NCBI GenBank assembly: GCA_036245805.1
Contig: BTRK01000002.1
Span: forward strand, 25,475,067 to 25,539,066
Reading direction: 5' to 3'
DNA: 64,000 nt
From: Pristionchus mayeri
Lineage: Eukaryota > Nematoda > Chromadorea > Rhabditida > Neodiplogasteridae
Part shown: positions 46,794 through 56,655 of the stretch, piece after piece
How positions within the stretch are numbered: the stretch's first letter is position 1
Layout of the letters: every line of letters begins with the position of its first letter
Notes under the pieces: model-generated
What the model was told of the DNA's origin: nothing
Database searches by the model: none
Seen by the model: only the letters and a program-made list of their open reading frames with translations
Translations under genes and position numbers: made by a program

Positions 46794-49074
46794 TCATAGG
46801 AGCTGAAAGGAGTCTGGGGAAAACTGTTCGAAAATGCCATTCACTATCTGCTCGAATCTGTACACATCTTCGAGGATCCCTTTGGCCCTCCAGAAAAGCT
46901 CGTCCTGCTTCTACTTCCTCTTCAACTCGTCTTTCTCCGTCTCTTCGTACATCGAATGATAGCAGACAATCGCGAAAAGCGACCAAGTGGATAGAAAGGG
47001 AAAGACGCGACGATAGGCGGAACGGACCTATGGGAAGAAGTTCATTATTGTAATGAGAATGCAAACAAGGGATCTTAGCCCAGTCAGAGAGGAAACAAAT
47101 TTCAAATATTTCATGTTTACTACTCGGTGATGACCCTGCAGGCGCTTGTCTTACCTATTCAATGCTCACGGGATTCCTCACACACATCATCGAATCCAGC
47201 TTCTGATGATATCGATTGAGCAGGCGATCTTCGTGCTCTCTGTGATTGTGATCACTAAAGCTCTCATTTTCGACCATCCTGCTTTATACGTCGAAGTGAT
47301 ACACTTGTCCCGGTAGGAAATTATCAGGAATTTCCCGTAATTATTTTGTTACCTCCTCAGTTCTTGGCTCAATCCAATTTGCAGAATACGCGCGATATCC
47401 TCACAGAGATTGCCAGTGTGCACCAGTTGGAAGTCGATTATTGACATGAGCTGAATTTATGCTGTACTTTGGCTCAAAAATTATACACAAAAATCTATTA
47501 ATAGGATAGACTGTGAACTTCGGGATTCGTTTCCATCGTCTCCTTCTTGCACAGCAGATTAGCCGTGTTCATATCCATGTGCACGATTACGGGAGGAATG
47601 CCTGCATTCATCCACTCTTTCTCCTATTTTGTACTTACCCTACCAAGTTCACTGAAGCTCCTAATTGCCCCGTGAGCGTATTCCACGGAGAAGTACTTCT
47701 CGAGGGGTCGAGTGCGGCTTTCGAAGACTTCGGGGCACAATGATTCCAGCTTCAGACTCTCAGTGAACTGGAATAGGAACTACACCTTCTAGCTCAATGT
47801 AGCCAAATATCACTGTTTTTAAAAGGAACGTTCAGAGAATGGACAGTGGGTAAAAAAGGCGGCAAAAGGGTCAGCGTGAACAGTTTACCACACGGAAACG
47901 GACTGATCTGTCTGTGTCCTTTCAGTACTCTAACCTTTGCCATCATCCCCCTTCCACGCACAGGCGGGAAACGAACCCATGTGTCACGGGCACCAAGCCT
48001 ACGACACAACCACTACACTACAACCCACGTATAGGGTGCCCCTGTGTTGAATGGCATAATTTAATAGGACTTACAAATAAACTCATGAATTCTGCGTCGA
48101 TGAACTTCAGCGGAAGGAAGGGCTTCGTAAGCTCGAGATGGTCAAATAAGTGGGCATGCCAGGATGCTAGACTATCCATTAGACATTCAACCTGGAAGAA
48201 TACGCATCTTTTCAACCAAAAATGTATAGTTGTTTTTGAAAAGAAGTAGACTGAGAATGAGGGGTTTCGCGCTTGATTAGACCGAGACCGATTCACACTG
48301 AATATGAATATTGCATTCTCCATAGACTATGCACCTGCGGTATGGTGAAGCCGGGAATGTAGTCAGGCGACGCAATTTTCTCGCTGAGATCCTCCAGTAC
48401 GAGACATCCATCCCTTCCCTCCTCTCCCACTCCTTCTCCGAAGTAGTAGTGCGGATAGGGGAAGCCAGGAATGATTCGGTTCTGGGAAATAGAGCGCAGG
48501 CGGCCTTGTTGAAGACGGTAAACCTTATCCCGACTCACATTCATCGTTTCATAGAATCGCAGTTCATTGGCGGTGTAGTCAATCAGCGCCTTCTGGTTGT
48601 CGAAATAATCGACGACCCTGATAGCAATAATCGGCACCTAGAAACCATGGTAAATTCAAGATCGTCCATCCCGAATGCAACGCAAATATTGAATTTTATG
48701 ACGCATTGTGCAATTTAAGCCTTCGTAAAAGACAGGTATTATTTTCAAGGAATGGTTTAATTGGGCCTTCATCAATCACTTTGTGTGAGATTCCATATTA
48801 TCGAGGATGAGAATAGGTGTTTCAAACCTTGACGAATATTGATGAGGGATATTTCGTTCTGTCTTCTTCACTCAACCACCGAAGGTCAATTCGAGCAATC
48901 TTTGACCAGTATGATTTCGCGTTTTCCAAGTGGCAAATCTGGAATACGTGGTGGAAAATTGATATTACAGTGCCGTACCTCATACTCGACGCGTCCATTG
49001 ACATTCTCGATCTTGAGAAAGCACTTGCTAATGAGATCTTCGATGGTGTAGGAAGAATCAAGCAGTTTGGTCAT
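46794..49074 (-). pseudogene. CHK-kinase-like (DUF1679/EcKL) gene with in-frame stop codons
   Basis: Nine exons (49074-48979, 48938-48828, 48637-48335, 48191-48075, 47767-47644, 47601-47519, 47450-47353, 47278-47170, 47027-46794) keep one frame for 425 codons. Landmarks: GCLVLEDLSEK, LASWHAHLF, the catalytic-loop equivalent IVHMDMNTANLL (the usual HGD is HMD), IIDFQLVHTGNLCEDIAR, and VRSAYRRVFPF. A TAG at 46911-46913 (after ...ELKRK) cuts off the last 38 codons, which still read as family-like sequence (KQDELFWRAK...). A second TAG (47155-47157) occurs if the eighth exon is extended to the better GTAAGA donor, exactly where relatives have Gln in a P-x-S-I-E-Q motif; the upstream GTGAGC donor avoids it. 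The family phosphorylates small molecules such as ecdysteroids or choline-like substrates. I call it a probable pseudogene or C-terminally truncated allele. Confidence 0.72.
47825..48045 (-). repeat. tRNA-derived SINE-like sequence
   Basis: In the intron between the fourth and fifth exons of the CHK-like gene, reading on the minus strand: TGTAGTGTAGTGG (A box) then ATGGGTTCGTTTCCCGC (B box) 33 bases on, followed by a roughly 130-base unrelated body and a T-run. The anticodon arm cannot be folded, so it is not a working tRNA. Confidence 0.5.
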
Positions 49075-49177
49075 TGAATGTACTGAAGATGCAAAGTAAA
49101 GGAGAAGAATTGACATGACAAGGTTTATATTGAGAACTTGGGAATGAAAGACTTAACATGAACAACTTTTGAACTGT

Positions 49178-51415
49178 CTATTTCGTTTCTGTAAGACACA
49201 CTACTCGTCTTGTATCCTTATCACAATCAAGTGCCTTCAACCACCTGCCAGTCTGTAGAGAAATGAATAGTGGAATAATATAGGAAAATAAAATAATCCT
49301 AGACACAATGTGAGTATGAATATGGGAAGGAAAGATTGAAGAGATAGGATCATACAGACGGTTACACGCAAAAATAACTGCTATCAGCAGGGGGGATGGT
49401 TTGATAGGGTGCGCACTCACCTAAATAGCTAACCTAATCAAATTAATGGGAGAGGTCGATATCAAGAGAAGGCAGCACCGAAGGACACCATTCCAAGCGA
49501 TCTCGGTTTCATTTTGGTACTCAAAAATGTGTCAGTAATAGGCCTCAATATTTCCGACGAAGTAAAAAATATTTCAACCGGGCGCGTGTTTGCCTTTACT
49601 CCTTCGTTAAGATCATTTCGTTGTATACGTATTTATTGATTCTTGATTGCTAAACTATTTATCGGTAACGAGTACAATGAAAGGATCGATTCAAGCACAC
49701 TCAATCTGCTGGGTGATTGCGAGTGGAGAAGCAGCCTGGAAAGATCGAATAGTCGAGTTAGAGTAGGAGATTTCACTAACCGCAGTGACTGCAGCAAGAG
49801 AGCAATCGGAAGCGCAATTGTTGGTGTCGACGAAGGCTGCCTTCTGTCCGTCCTTCTGGTAGATCTGTGAAAGGGATTGAAGAAATCCTAACTATAATAG
49901 CTTTCGAAAGCAGATTGACGACTGATATGTCAGACTTAATAATTTTACCGAGTCCCTGTACCCTTGTAAGAGAGCAATGTCTCCGTTGATTAATACCTTC
50001 ACATAGGGACCGTTGGCGTTGCGACGAGTTTCGAAGACGAGAGCAGAGGAGAAGGCAGGAGTGACGCCCTGATATCGATTGATCGAGGCCTGGAATGGAT
50101 TACAGTAACTGACGTTGAATCTATCGAGAACTCCGAAAATGTGAGAAAGGGCGAGGATGTTGACGTCGTGCTGAGAATAAGTCATTTGTCGATTAATCAC
50201 TACAGCGACTTACCGTATAGTAAACGCGCATCTTGGGTTTGCCAGGGCAGGGAACTGTAGCACAGTTGGCGGCCTGAAAGTGTACGGTAATAGTAAGATA
50301 TACTGTAGTTATTCACTCACGGCAGCAAAGTTAGCGAGAAGTTCAGTAGTGAGAAGACCAGCGACTCTCTTGATGCGAACCTCGTTGTAGTGATCACCAG
50401 CTCCAGCCAGCAGTTCGATATACTGTAGGAAAGGTGCGGAGAGATACAGTTATTGATTACCGAACCTTGTACATGAACTCCTTCGCGGGTCCCTCGGCAC
50501 ACGCCTTGTAGTTAGCAGGCATCTTGATCTTCTTGTTGGGCAGTTCAGAGACGATTGCATCAATCAGAGCCGGGTTGACAGTCTGAAACAGAGAGGAATA
50601 AATTTACTTCTCGATCGGGATTGATAGTGACATTGATACTGTACTTACGGAGCACGCGGCCGGCCACTGAGTCATCATCATGGCAACGAGAGCAGTCTTC
50701 TGGACATCGAGGTTGGAGGTGAGATTGAATTTAGTGATGACGTCTTCCCATGCATCCGTACATGTGAGAAGAGGAACGAGGAGCTGAGAGGAGGGAGAGA
50801 TCAAAGATCAGAGAGGATGATCTACCCCGTCTGTCTCCACATCCTTAGTGAAGATGGGAGGGACGACGGCGTGGTCCTTAGGAGTTCTACAAGTGAACGA
50901 TTGGATGAGGATGAAGAATTAGTCTTCACCTCTTGAAGAGGGCATTTGTGAAGGAAGCTGCACTCATGAGGCATCGATTTACGGCGGAAGATCGAACGAC
51001 GACCTGGGAAATCTGAGAGGAAGGGATTACGGTAATCTACCGTACCTCATAAGGAAGGAATCTCTTGTCAATGAATCCACTCTTCACGTATCTCTCCTTG
51101 AAGTCCTTTCCCTGCGCGAATGCGTTGTCGATTCCATCCTGAAAATCCAGATGAGAATATTATTTTAGTAGAAAGTGCATCGCACATCCGTCAATTCTCC
51201 ATTTCCGCGGAATAGAATCGAAGGAGATTCTGAAGTTGCCCATCCGGATGTTGCCGAGCGATCGGCATGACGAATCACCTTAGGAGGTTCGGGATAAGTG
51301 GAGTCATTGCTAAGAAATAGATCGGATTCTGAAGACTCACGACGTTGACGGAGAGAAGCTCGTCAGATGAGGCAAAGGCGACACCGATGATGGAGAAGAG
51401 GAGGATTGAGTTCAT
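49178..51415 (-). CDS. Secreted histidine acid phosphatase
   Basis: Twelve exons (51415-51341, 51278-51186, 51138-51046, 51012-50930, 50886-50826, 50783-50649, 50582-50466, 50422-50321, 50273-50214, 50170-49949, 49864-49781, 49252-49178) total exactly 1200 bases, 399 aa. Signal peptide MNSILLFSIIGVAFASS. The phosphate-binding motif is VIRHADRSAT (family consensus RHGxRxP), giving nucleophile His29; VVVRSSAVNRCLMSA is the second conserved arginine region; THDVNILAL at His274-Asp275 supplies the proton donor HD. Catalytic residues are present although Gly and Pro of the first motif are both Ala or Ser. The enzyme hydrolyses phosphomonoesters outside the cell or in lysosome-like compartments. 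The C-terminus has a CASDC pair and ends LTETK; the last exon is chosen by the strong CTCTACAG acceptor and is the least certain. Confidence 0.9.
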
Positions 51416-51844
51416 TGTTACCTGAAAAAGAAAAGAGTAAGTTGGGAAGGAAGTGGAGAAGGGAAGAGAGGCAGCTGATGTGAATTCTAGTGGAGTTGCT
51501 CCCCAATTTATACCAGATGGCCTCAATGGATCCTCGGTTTTATGTCGGCACTTTGGCGCATCTCGTCTCTAGACACTATTCAGAACTCACGATTTATGGT
51601 TCAATTTCTTGATTTTTTAGTGTCAAAGGGATCATCAAATACTATCTGTCATGTTTGAGAAGAAAGAAATTCCCGAATATTTGAGATGCAGTAAGAAGAG
51701 TCTTGTCCTTATGTGTCAGACAGTGTCGTTTGTTGAACTAGGTAATGGCTAATGCCTACTCAAAGTCTTTCATTGTTTCTTTTAGAGAATTTTCAGCGAG
51801 TTCATCATCTGAAATGTAATAGTCCAACGAACAACACTACCATC
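51416..51844. other. Promoter region of the phosphatase and 5' flank of the tRNA
   Basis: Short divergent spacer. Apart from the TATA-like element there is no gene or obvious repeat. Confidence 0.4.
51506..51512 (-). promoter_or_regulatory. TATA box of the phosphatase gene
   Basis: GGTATAAATTGGGG on the minus strand, with TATAAAT about 90 bases upstream of the ATG at 51415. Confidence 0.6.
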
Positions 51845-51916
51845 AGCAGCGTGGCGCAGTGGAAGCGTGCTGGGCCCATAACCCAGAGGTCGGTGGTTCG
51901 AAACCACTCGCTGCTA
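51845..51916 (+). tRNA. Initiator tRNA-Met (CAT), T54 variant
   Basis: Identical to the minus-strand copy at 46431-46502 except that the T loop reads TTCGAAA instead of ATCGAAA. Acceptor AGCAGCG/CGCTGCT plus A73, three G-C pairs in the anticodon stem and the CAT anticodon are intact; a TTTT terminator follows at once. Base 54 is A in canonical eukaryotic initiators; here it is T as in elongators. Confidence 0.93.
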
Positions 51917-52134
51917 GTTTTGTTTCCTTTTATATTTTATCAAACTCTTCTTCCATTTTATTCAGCATGACTACATCCATGGAATATTGTTTATCAGGTT
52001 GAAATTTTCTCTTTTTTATATAGATAATCTGAAAACAAGTGAAGAGTTTATCGATTGTTGATGGGGATTCAGAATCGATGGTAGAGAGTGTTGAAGTTGT
52101 CAGCGAATCGGTAGTGCTTCTTCATATGGGCTAG

Positions 52135-53721
52135 TCAGAAGAGAAGAGCCGTGCACAGAAGCACTAAAATGAACACTAAATCATTAAATATTAAGTTAAT
52201 TAAACTATGATTGAGACCTGCTGCGATGAGGAAAGGCACGACTGAACTGCCGTTCGGTTTGGGAGTTTCACCAGAGGGAGTCGTCGAATTGGAAGAGTCT
52301 ACTTCCTCAGACGAGTTCTCTGCCGAAGAGTCTGGAGTCGTTTGTTTCACACAGAGTAAAGAGAATTCTGGTTGAAAAAAATTGTTAATGTCGTACCAGT
52401 GGTGGAAGCAGAAGTCTGCGAACTGGCAACAACTTCAGGCGCGGCCTGGAAAAATCAGCTTATCAGTAATGAAATAGAATGAGGCATGTGAATAGATTGT
52501 ATCCGGATCTAATTGTAGTGAAATAGTGATCATCATTCATCATTCAAAGACATCCTCACGAAACCTATAGCTTTATTTGAATGCTGCAACCTGCCGAAAT
52601 TGATCGAAGTTCCCATTTTTTTATTATTTGGTAAATGTCGTATTTGGTACGTACCGAAGAGGCCTTGGCTTGCTCGGTTGATTTGGCTGGCGCAGCTTCC
52701 GTGGAGGCAACAGGGACACCGGAGATGGGAGGGAGATTCTGAGGGTGAAAGGCAATGTTAAAGGGAAATGGGTTAGCTCACTGGACTAATAGATATGCGA
52801 CGAAAAACTCATACATTTCTTTCCTTTTTTCTTTTTATTTGCACAGTGAGATTGAATGCAATTGATCAACTAACATCGAAGAAGGTGGAGAGGTGAATGA
52901 ATGCCACGGGAGGGATATCCACATTCACGAAATTGCCCATTCTGTCTCCGAAGTTGCACAGCTCTCCGGAGCACCCGCAGATACGGCTTCAAATTTATGA
53001 TTATTATTTCACTCTAGAGTGTCAGATTCATGAAAATTTTGTAACGGCGGAAGAATTATTTGAAATTTAAATATTGACCGCGGGGCCTTGGTGAAGCATG
53101 CAGCCTCCTGCATCATCGGCTCATTCGTGCAGCCGGCGTAGAAGCTGATGTTCTGCTGAGCTGCAAGCAGTATTCCGAGAATTATATTCTATTCAATTAT
53201 TTTATTCGCCAAGTTTCGCCAAGTATAGGGGAAATGCAAATATAGTCTTCGATAGCTTGTGGTGGATGTGGTTGTATACAGGGGTCACATCGAATCTAAC
53301 GCCCCCAGGGTCTCTAACGGCGTTGATTCGAGGGAGAAGAGGGATTGAGGGTATTGAGAATATCTTGAAGATTGGGGGATTGAAAGGGGGAATTCTACTT
53401 ATCTCTCCACTCCTCTTCCGATTCTTTTACGCGCAGAGAGATAGAGTGACAAATGTGAAGAAAGATCTTTAGTTTGGCTTCGATTTGTTGATTAACACTA
53501 CAGGAGGAAGTCATTACCAAGGAAGCAGCTTGTGCCCTCGCAAGTTGAGCTCTCGGTGCATTCCACCTGTAATTTCATTGATTTTGAAAACAAAAATGTA
53601 AGAAAAAACTAAGTTTTAAAGAAAACCGACGAACATTCAGGGCATTGGAGCAATGGAAGCACTTGACTTTCGCCTCCGCTCCTCTCACCAGCAACGCGAA
53701 GAGGAAGGGAAGGTGCAGCAT
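52135..53721 (-). CDS. Ly6-like GPI-anchored protein with Ser/Thr-rich stalk
   Basis: Eight exons (53721-53635, 53566-53518, 53160-53079, 52986-52875, 52738-52655, 52445-52397, 52367-52218, 52175-52135) give 217 aa, divisible by three. Signal peptide MLHLPFLFALLVRGAEA. A single three-finger-like cysteine domain follows: VKCFHCSNA ... VECTESSTCEGTSCFL ... FYAGCTNE ... EAACF ... RICGCSGELCNFG, closing with the C-x-C-x4-LCN typical of nematode Ly6/ET relatives. Then a long Ser/Thr/Pro-rich, acidic stalk (EENSSEEVDSSN-like) and a hydrophobic end (VVPFLIAAVFILVLLC...LLF) without a cytoplasmic tail, indicating GPI attachment. The ATG is preceded by a TATTACAG acceptor. Function unknown; related in layout, not in detail, to the nested gene at 22637. 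Confidence 0.82.
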
Positions 53722-54379
53722 TTCGTAATCCCTGTAATATGGGGGGAAATGTGATGGAGTGAAGGGAAGTGCCACCTCCCAATCCTCGAAAACCATCGAT
53801 GTTTGGCCAGCTGAGCTTCCGTCGATTCCGCATTTCGAGCGATGTGAAGATAAGTTATGACGTCATACGATCACTCACTTTTCTATCGATCAGAGCGAGA
53901 TTGTGCAATTGGGACAGGAGATTTTACCTTTTTATCTTTCCAGATCAAAAATTAATGGAGTGAGAATGAGAAGGGTGAACGATCGTCACCCAATGGACAA
54001 ATCCCTCACCCTACAAACGGAAAGATTCTCACGATACCGCAAGCGACAGTGAAAAGAAATTGATAGACTTCCTTTAGTGCACCCACGAACCGCGAGATCT
54101 GCATACTCCGGAAAGTGGTCATCATTTCAAAGATCTTCCTAAATTAATGCTTCATCAATCGTATTAAACATAAATTTGTTACTATTACTCCCTTTTTCTC
54201 TATCTTGTAGTTCTGCAGTGTTGACGTTTTTTTAAAAATTTGACCAGAGAGAGCTGCTTCGCATCCCCGACACCGCTTCATGTCTCGCTCGCATATGCTC
54301 GTAGAGCGCTCTAATATAATAACACCGTTCGTCTTTAGAGGACACGCCGCAACGCCGTAATCATTTTGCGAACCCTATT
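53722..54379. other. Intergenic region between divergent genes
   Basis: Presumed shared promoter space of the Ly6-like gene (minus) and the first chemoreceptor (plus). No additional gene or repeat is evident. Confidence 0.45.
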
Positions 54380-56130
54380 ATGGATTCTACGAACAACCTC
54401 TGGGCAGGAGTCGTCATGTTTGTGGTTTGATTTTCGAAATGGTTTCCTTCACTATTGAAAAATATTTCAGGCAGGCCTCTTTGGCGTCTGTTCCAATGGA
54501 TTGGCGATATTCACGGTGTACAAATGTACATATTTGTTGCTCATTTGCGATTGAAAATAATAATCAAGGGATGTTCCATTTAAATTTCTTAGGTCATCAC
54601 TTGCACAATTCCTTCGGTATCCTCTGTCTCTCTCACTGCGCGGCCAATCTCGGAGTCTGCTTCACTTTCGCTGCTTGGTGTGCACCGACTACTGTCTGGT
54701 TAGTAGTGCTAACTTTCCGGTCGATAGAAACTTCTACAGGCAAAACAAGGAACTCACAGCTTCCGTGGAGGGAAAACGAGTAGGTCAGATAAATTTCCTC
54801 TTCTGGAATGCTGTTGTTTATTCGCATCTCTCAATCTCCATCAATCGATTCATCTGCATCACTTTTCCGCTACAGGTAAGTAATCATTCAGTGGGAATGG
54901 AATGGAAACTGAAATGTTTTCAGGCGAAAACCATATTCACTCCTAAAATTATCGGCGTCTTCTTTGCTATTCCATGGGCCCTCGGTATCTGCCACATCGT
55001 GCCATACTTCTGGGGTGGGCGATTTTTCATACCAATAACAAAACATATTCTTATATCTTTCTAGTGAATGATTGTTTTGTTTTCTACGATGCGACAACTT
55101 GGTTGTGGACGTTTACCGAAGGACCCTGCGTGTAAGCTTCCCCCTATTTCATTTGACCAACAATACTCAAAACTATTCCAGGTTGTACATCTCGACCTAC
55201 TTTGATTTCTACTCCTCTCTGGCAGTAGCTATTCTGATGACCACTCTCGATCTCTCTACGGCTCTTCAATTGAGACTCATGCACAAAGTGAAGATATCTT
55301 CTTTCGAAAATGATCAGTGTCCGTTCAATTTTGAAATATGCTTTTTAGAAAAATGCGGCAATCACGAGCACTCGCAAAGTTCGAGCGAGTAGAAGAATGG
55401 AGATTCGCTTCTTCGTGCAGGTTCGATTTCCAATTCTCGAAGTACCATCATTATTTCAGTCTATCTGTCAATCCTGTACGTTCTTCATCGAGATCTTCTG
55501 CTTCAACGTTATCTATACATTTACTGAAACTCAGTGGGAGGTTCGTGCCTTCATTTACTTATAAGTTTCTTGTTCAAAGCTTTACTTTAAGGTGTGTATG
55601 ATGTTTGCTCCTTGCAGGTTTTCTTTTCCACTTCCTTCGCGTGGGTTGCTTGCCATGCGACTGACGGGTTAGTTGTAGATGCTGATCTTTCCATTCTCAC
55701 CATCGTGATTCTCACGATTCTCTCGCGATTTTCGATCAGAATGCGAGAAGAAATTCGAAATCGCTGAGTTCGAACTGCGAAGTGAGCGTACGCTCGTGAT
55801 CTCACAAAAACGTCTAAAAGCGAGCGTTGAAGTGAATGTACTTTTTGTCTGGGTGCCAATTTTCCCAGAGTCGCAAAGCAGCATTTAGAGCACACGAAAC
55901 ATTTGTGTGAAACGAATATTGTAGATCAACTGATCAATTGTTCAGGCTGATCATGTGTCTCTTCCACTCGAGTAGACTGTACGATAGACAGAAGAGAAGC
56001 TCGACCCAAGCAACGACTACGTCTGTCATACGTGATTTTTGATAAATATTTATTTTTTTTACATTTTTAAAATTTTAATTAAGAATGAATAATATGTTTT
56101 TTTTCAGTCGAATCCAGGCCGAGGCAGTGA
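54380..56130 (+). CDS. SRX-like seven-transmembrane chemoreceptor, upstream copy
   Basis: Twelve exons (54380-54424, 54471-54525, 54593-54698, 54740-54875, 54924-55014, 55065-55131, 55182-55287, 55349-55420, 55460-55540, 55618-55667, 55946-56031, 56108-56130) total 918 bases, 305 aa. Seven hydrophobic segments are seen. Landmarks of the SRX class: FGVCSNGLAIFTVYK in TM1, NSFGILCLSHCAANLGV in TM2, FAAWCAPTT, HLSISINRFICITFPL in TM3 (the NRF position of the DRY motif), PWALGICHIVPYFW in TM4, and STSFAWVACHATDG in TM7. These are G-protein-coupled receptors in sensory neurons. The last exon gives ...VIL-ESRPRQ in the splice-consistent frame, while the next frame (RIQAEAVKLKE) also stays open and is conserved in the neighbour, so the tail is uncertain. 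Confidence 0.87.
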
Positions 56131-56655
56131 AGCTCAAGGAAACAAACACCGAATACTAATATTTAAACATGTTATTGTTGTTACGGAAGAATGATAAATA
56201 CGTGGCACTAACCTTGTGTGACTTCACTAACACCTCTCTACTATTTTTGGCGAGAGTTTGATTTAGCGAGCCAAACTTCACAGAACGCTGCTATCGGTGG
56301 ACACGACCGACGGCTCGCTAAGTGATTCGATCTAAATTTGTTAAGATCAAGTGTCGAATTCTCGCTCTAGCCAATTTGCGTTGGCGTTTGCAACAGAAAG
56401 AGTTTGCAGAATGAGTCTCAACAATCGAATCTCACTCTGGACAAACGGGGTTAATTCCCACGTCCACGATGTCACAAGTAGATGAAGAACGAATCTGAGA
56501 GAGATGAAAGAGGGCAGAGAGCTCATAGGATAGGTGTACTGAAAAAACCTTCCATCTGTTTCCGCCAGCCAGACCGCCAATTTTCCTTCTGGAATTCGCT
56601 GAAGTCCACAAATTAATCACCAACTTCTTTTGCCCAGACCTTTCTTTCCACACGA
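56131..56655. other. Spacer between tandem receptors
   Basis: Short intergenic region expected to carry the 3' UTR of the first and promoter of the second receptor. No gene seen. Confidence 0.45.
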
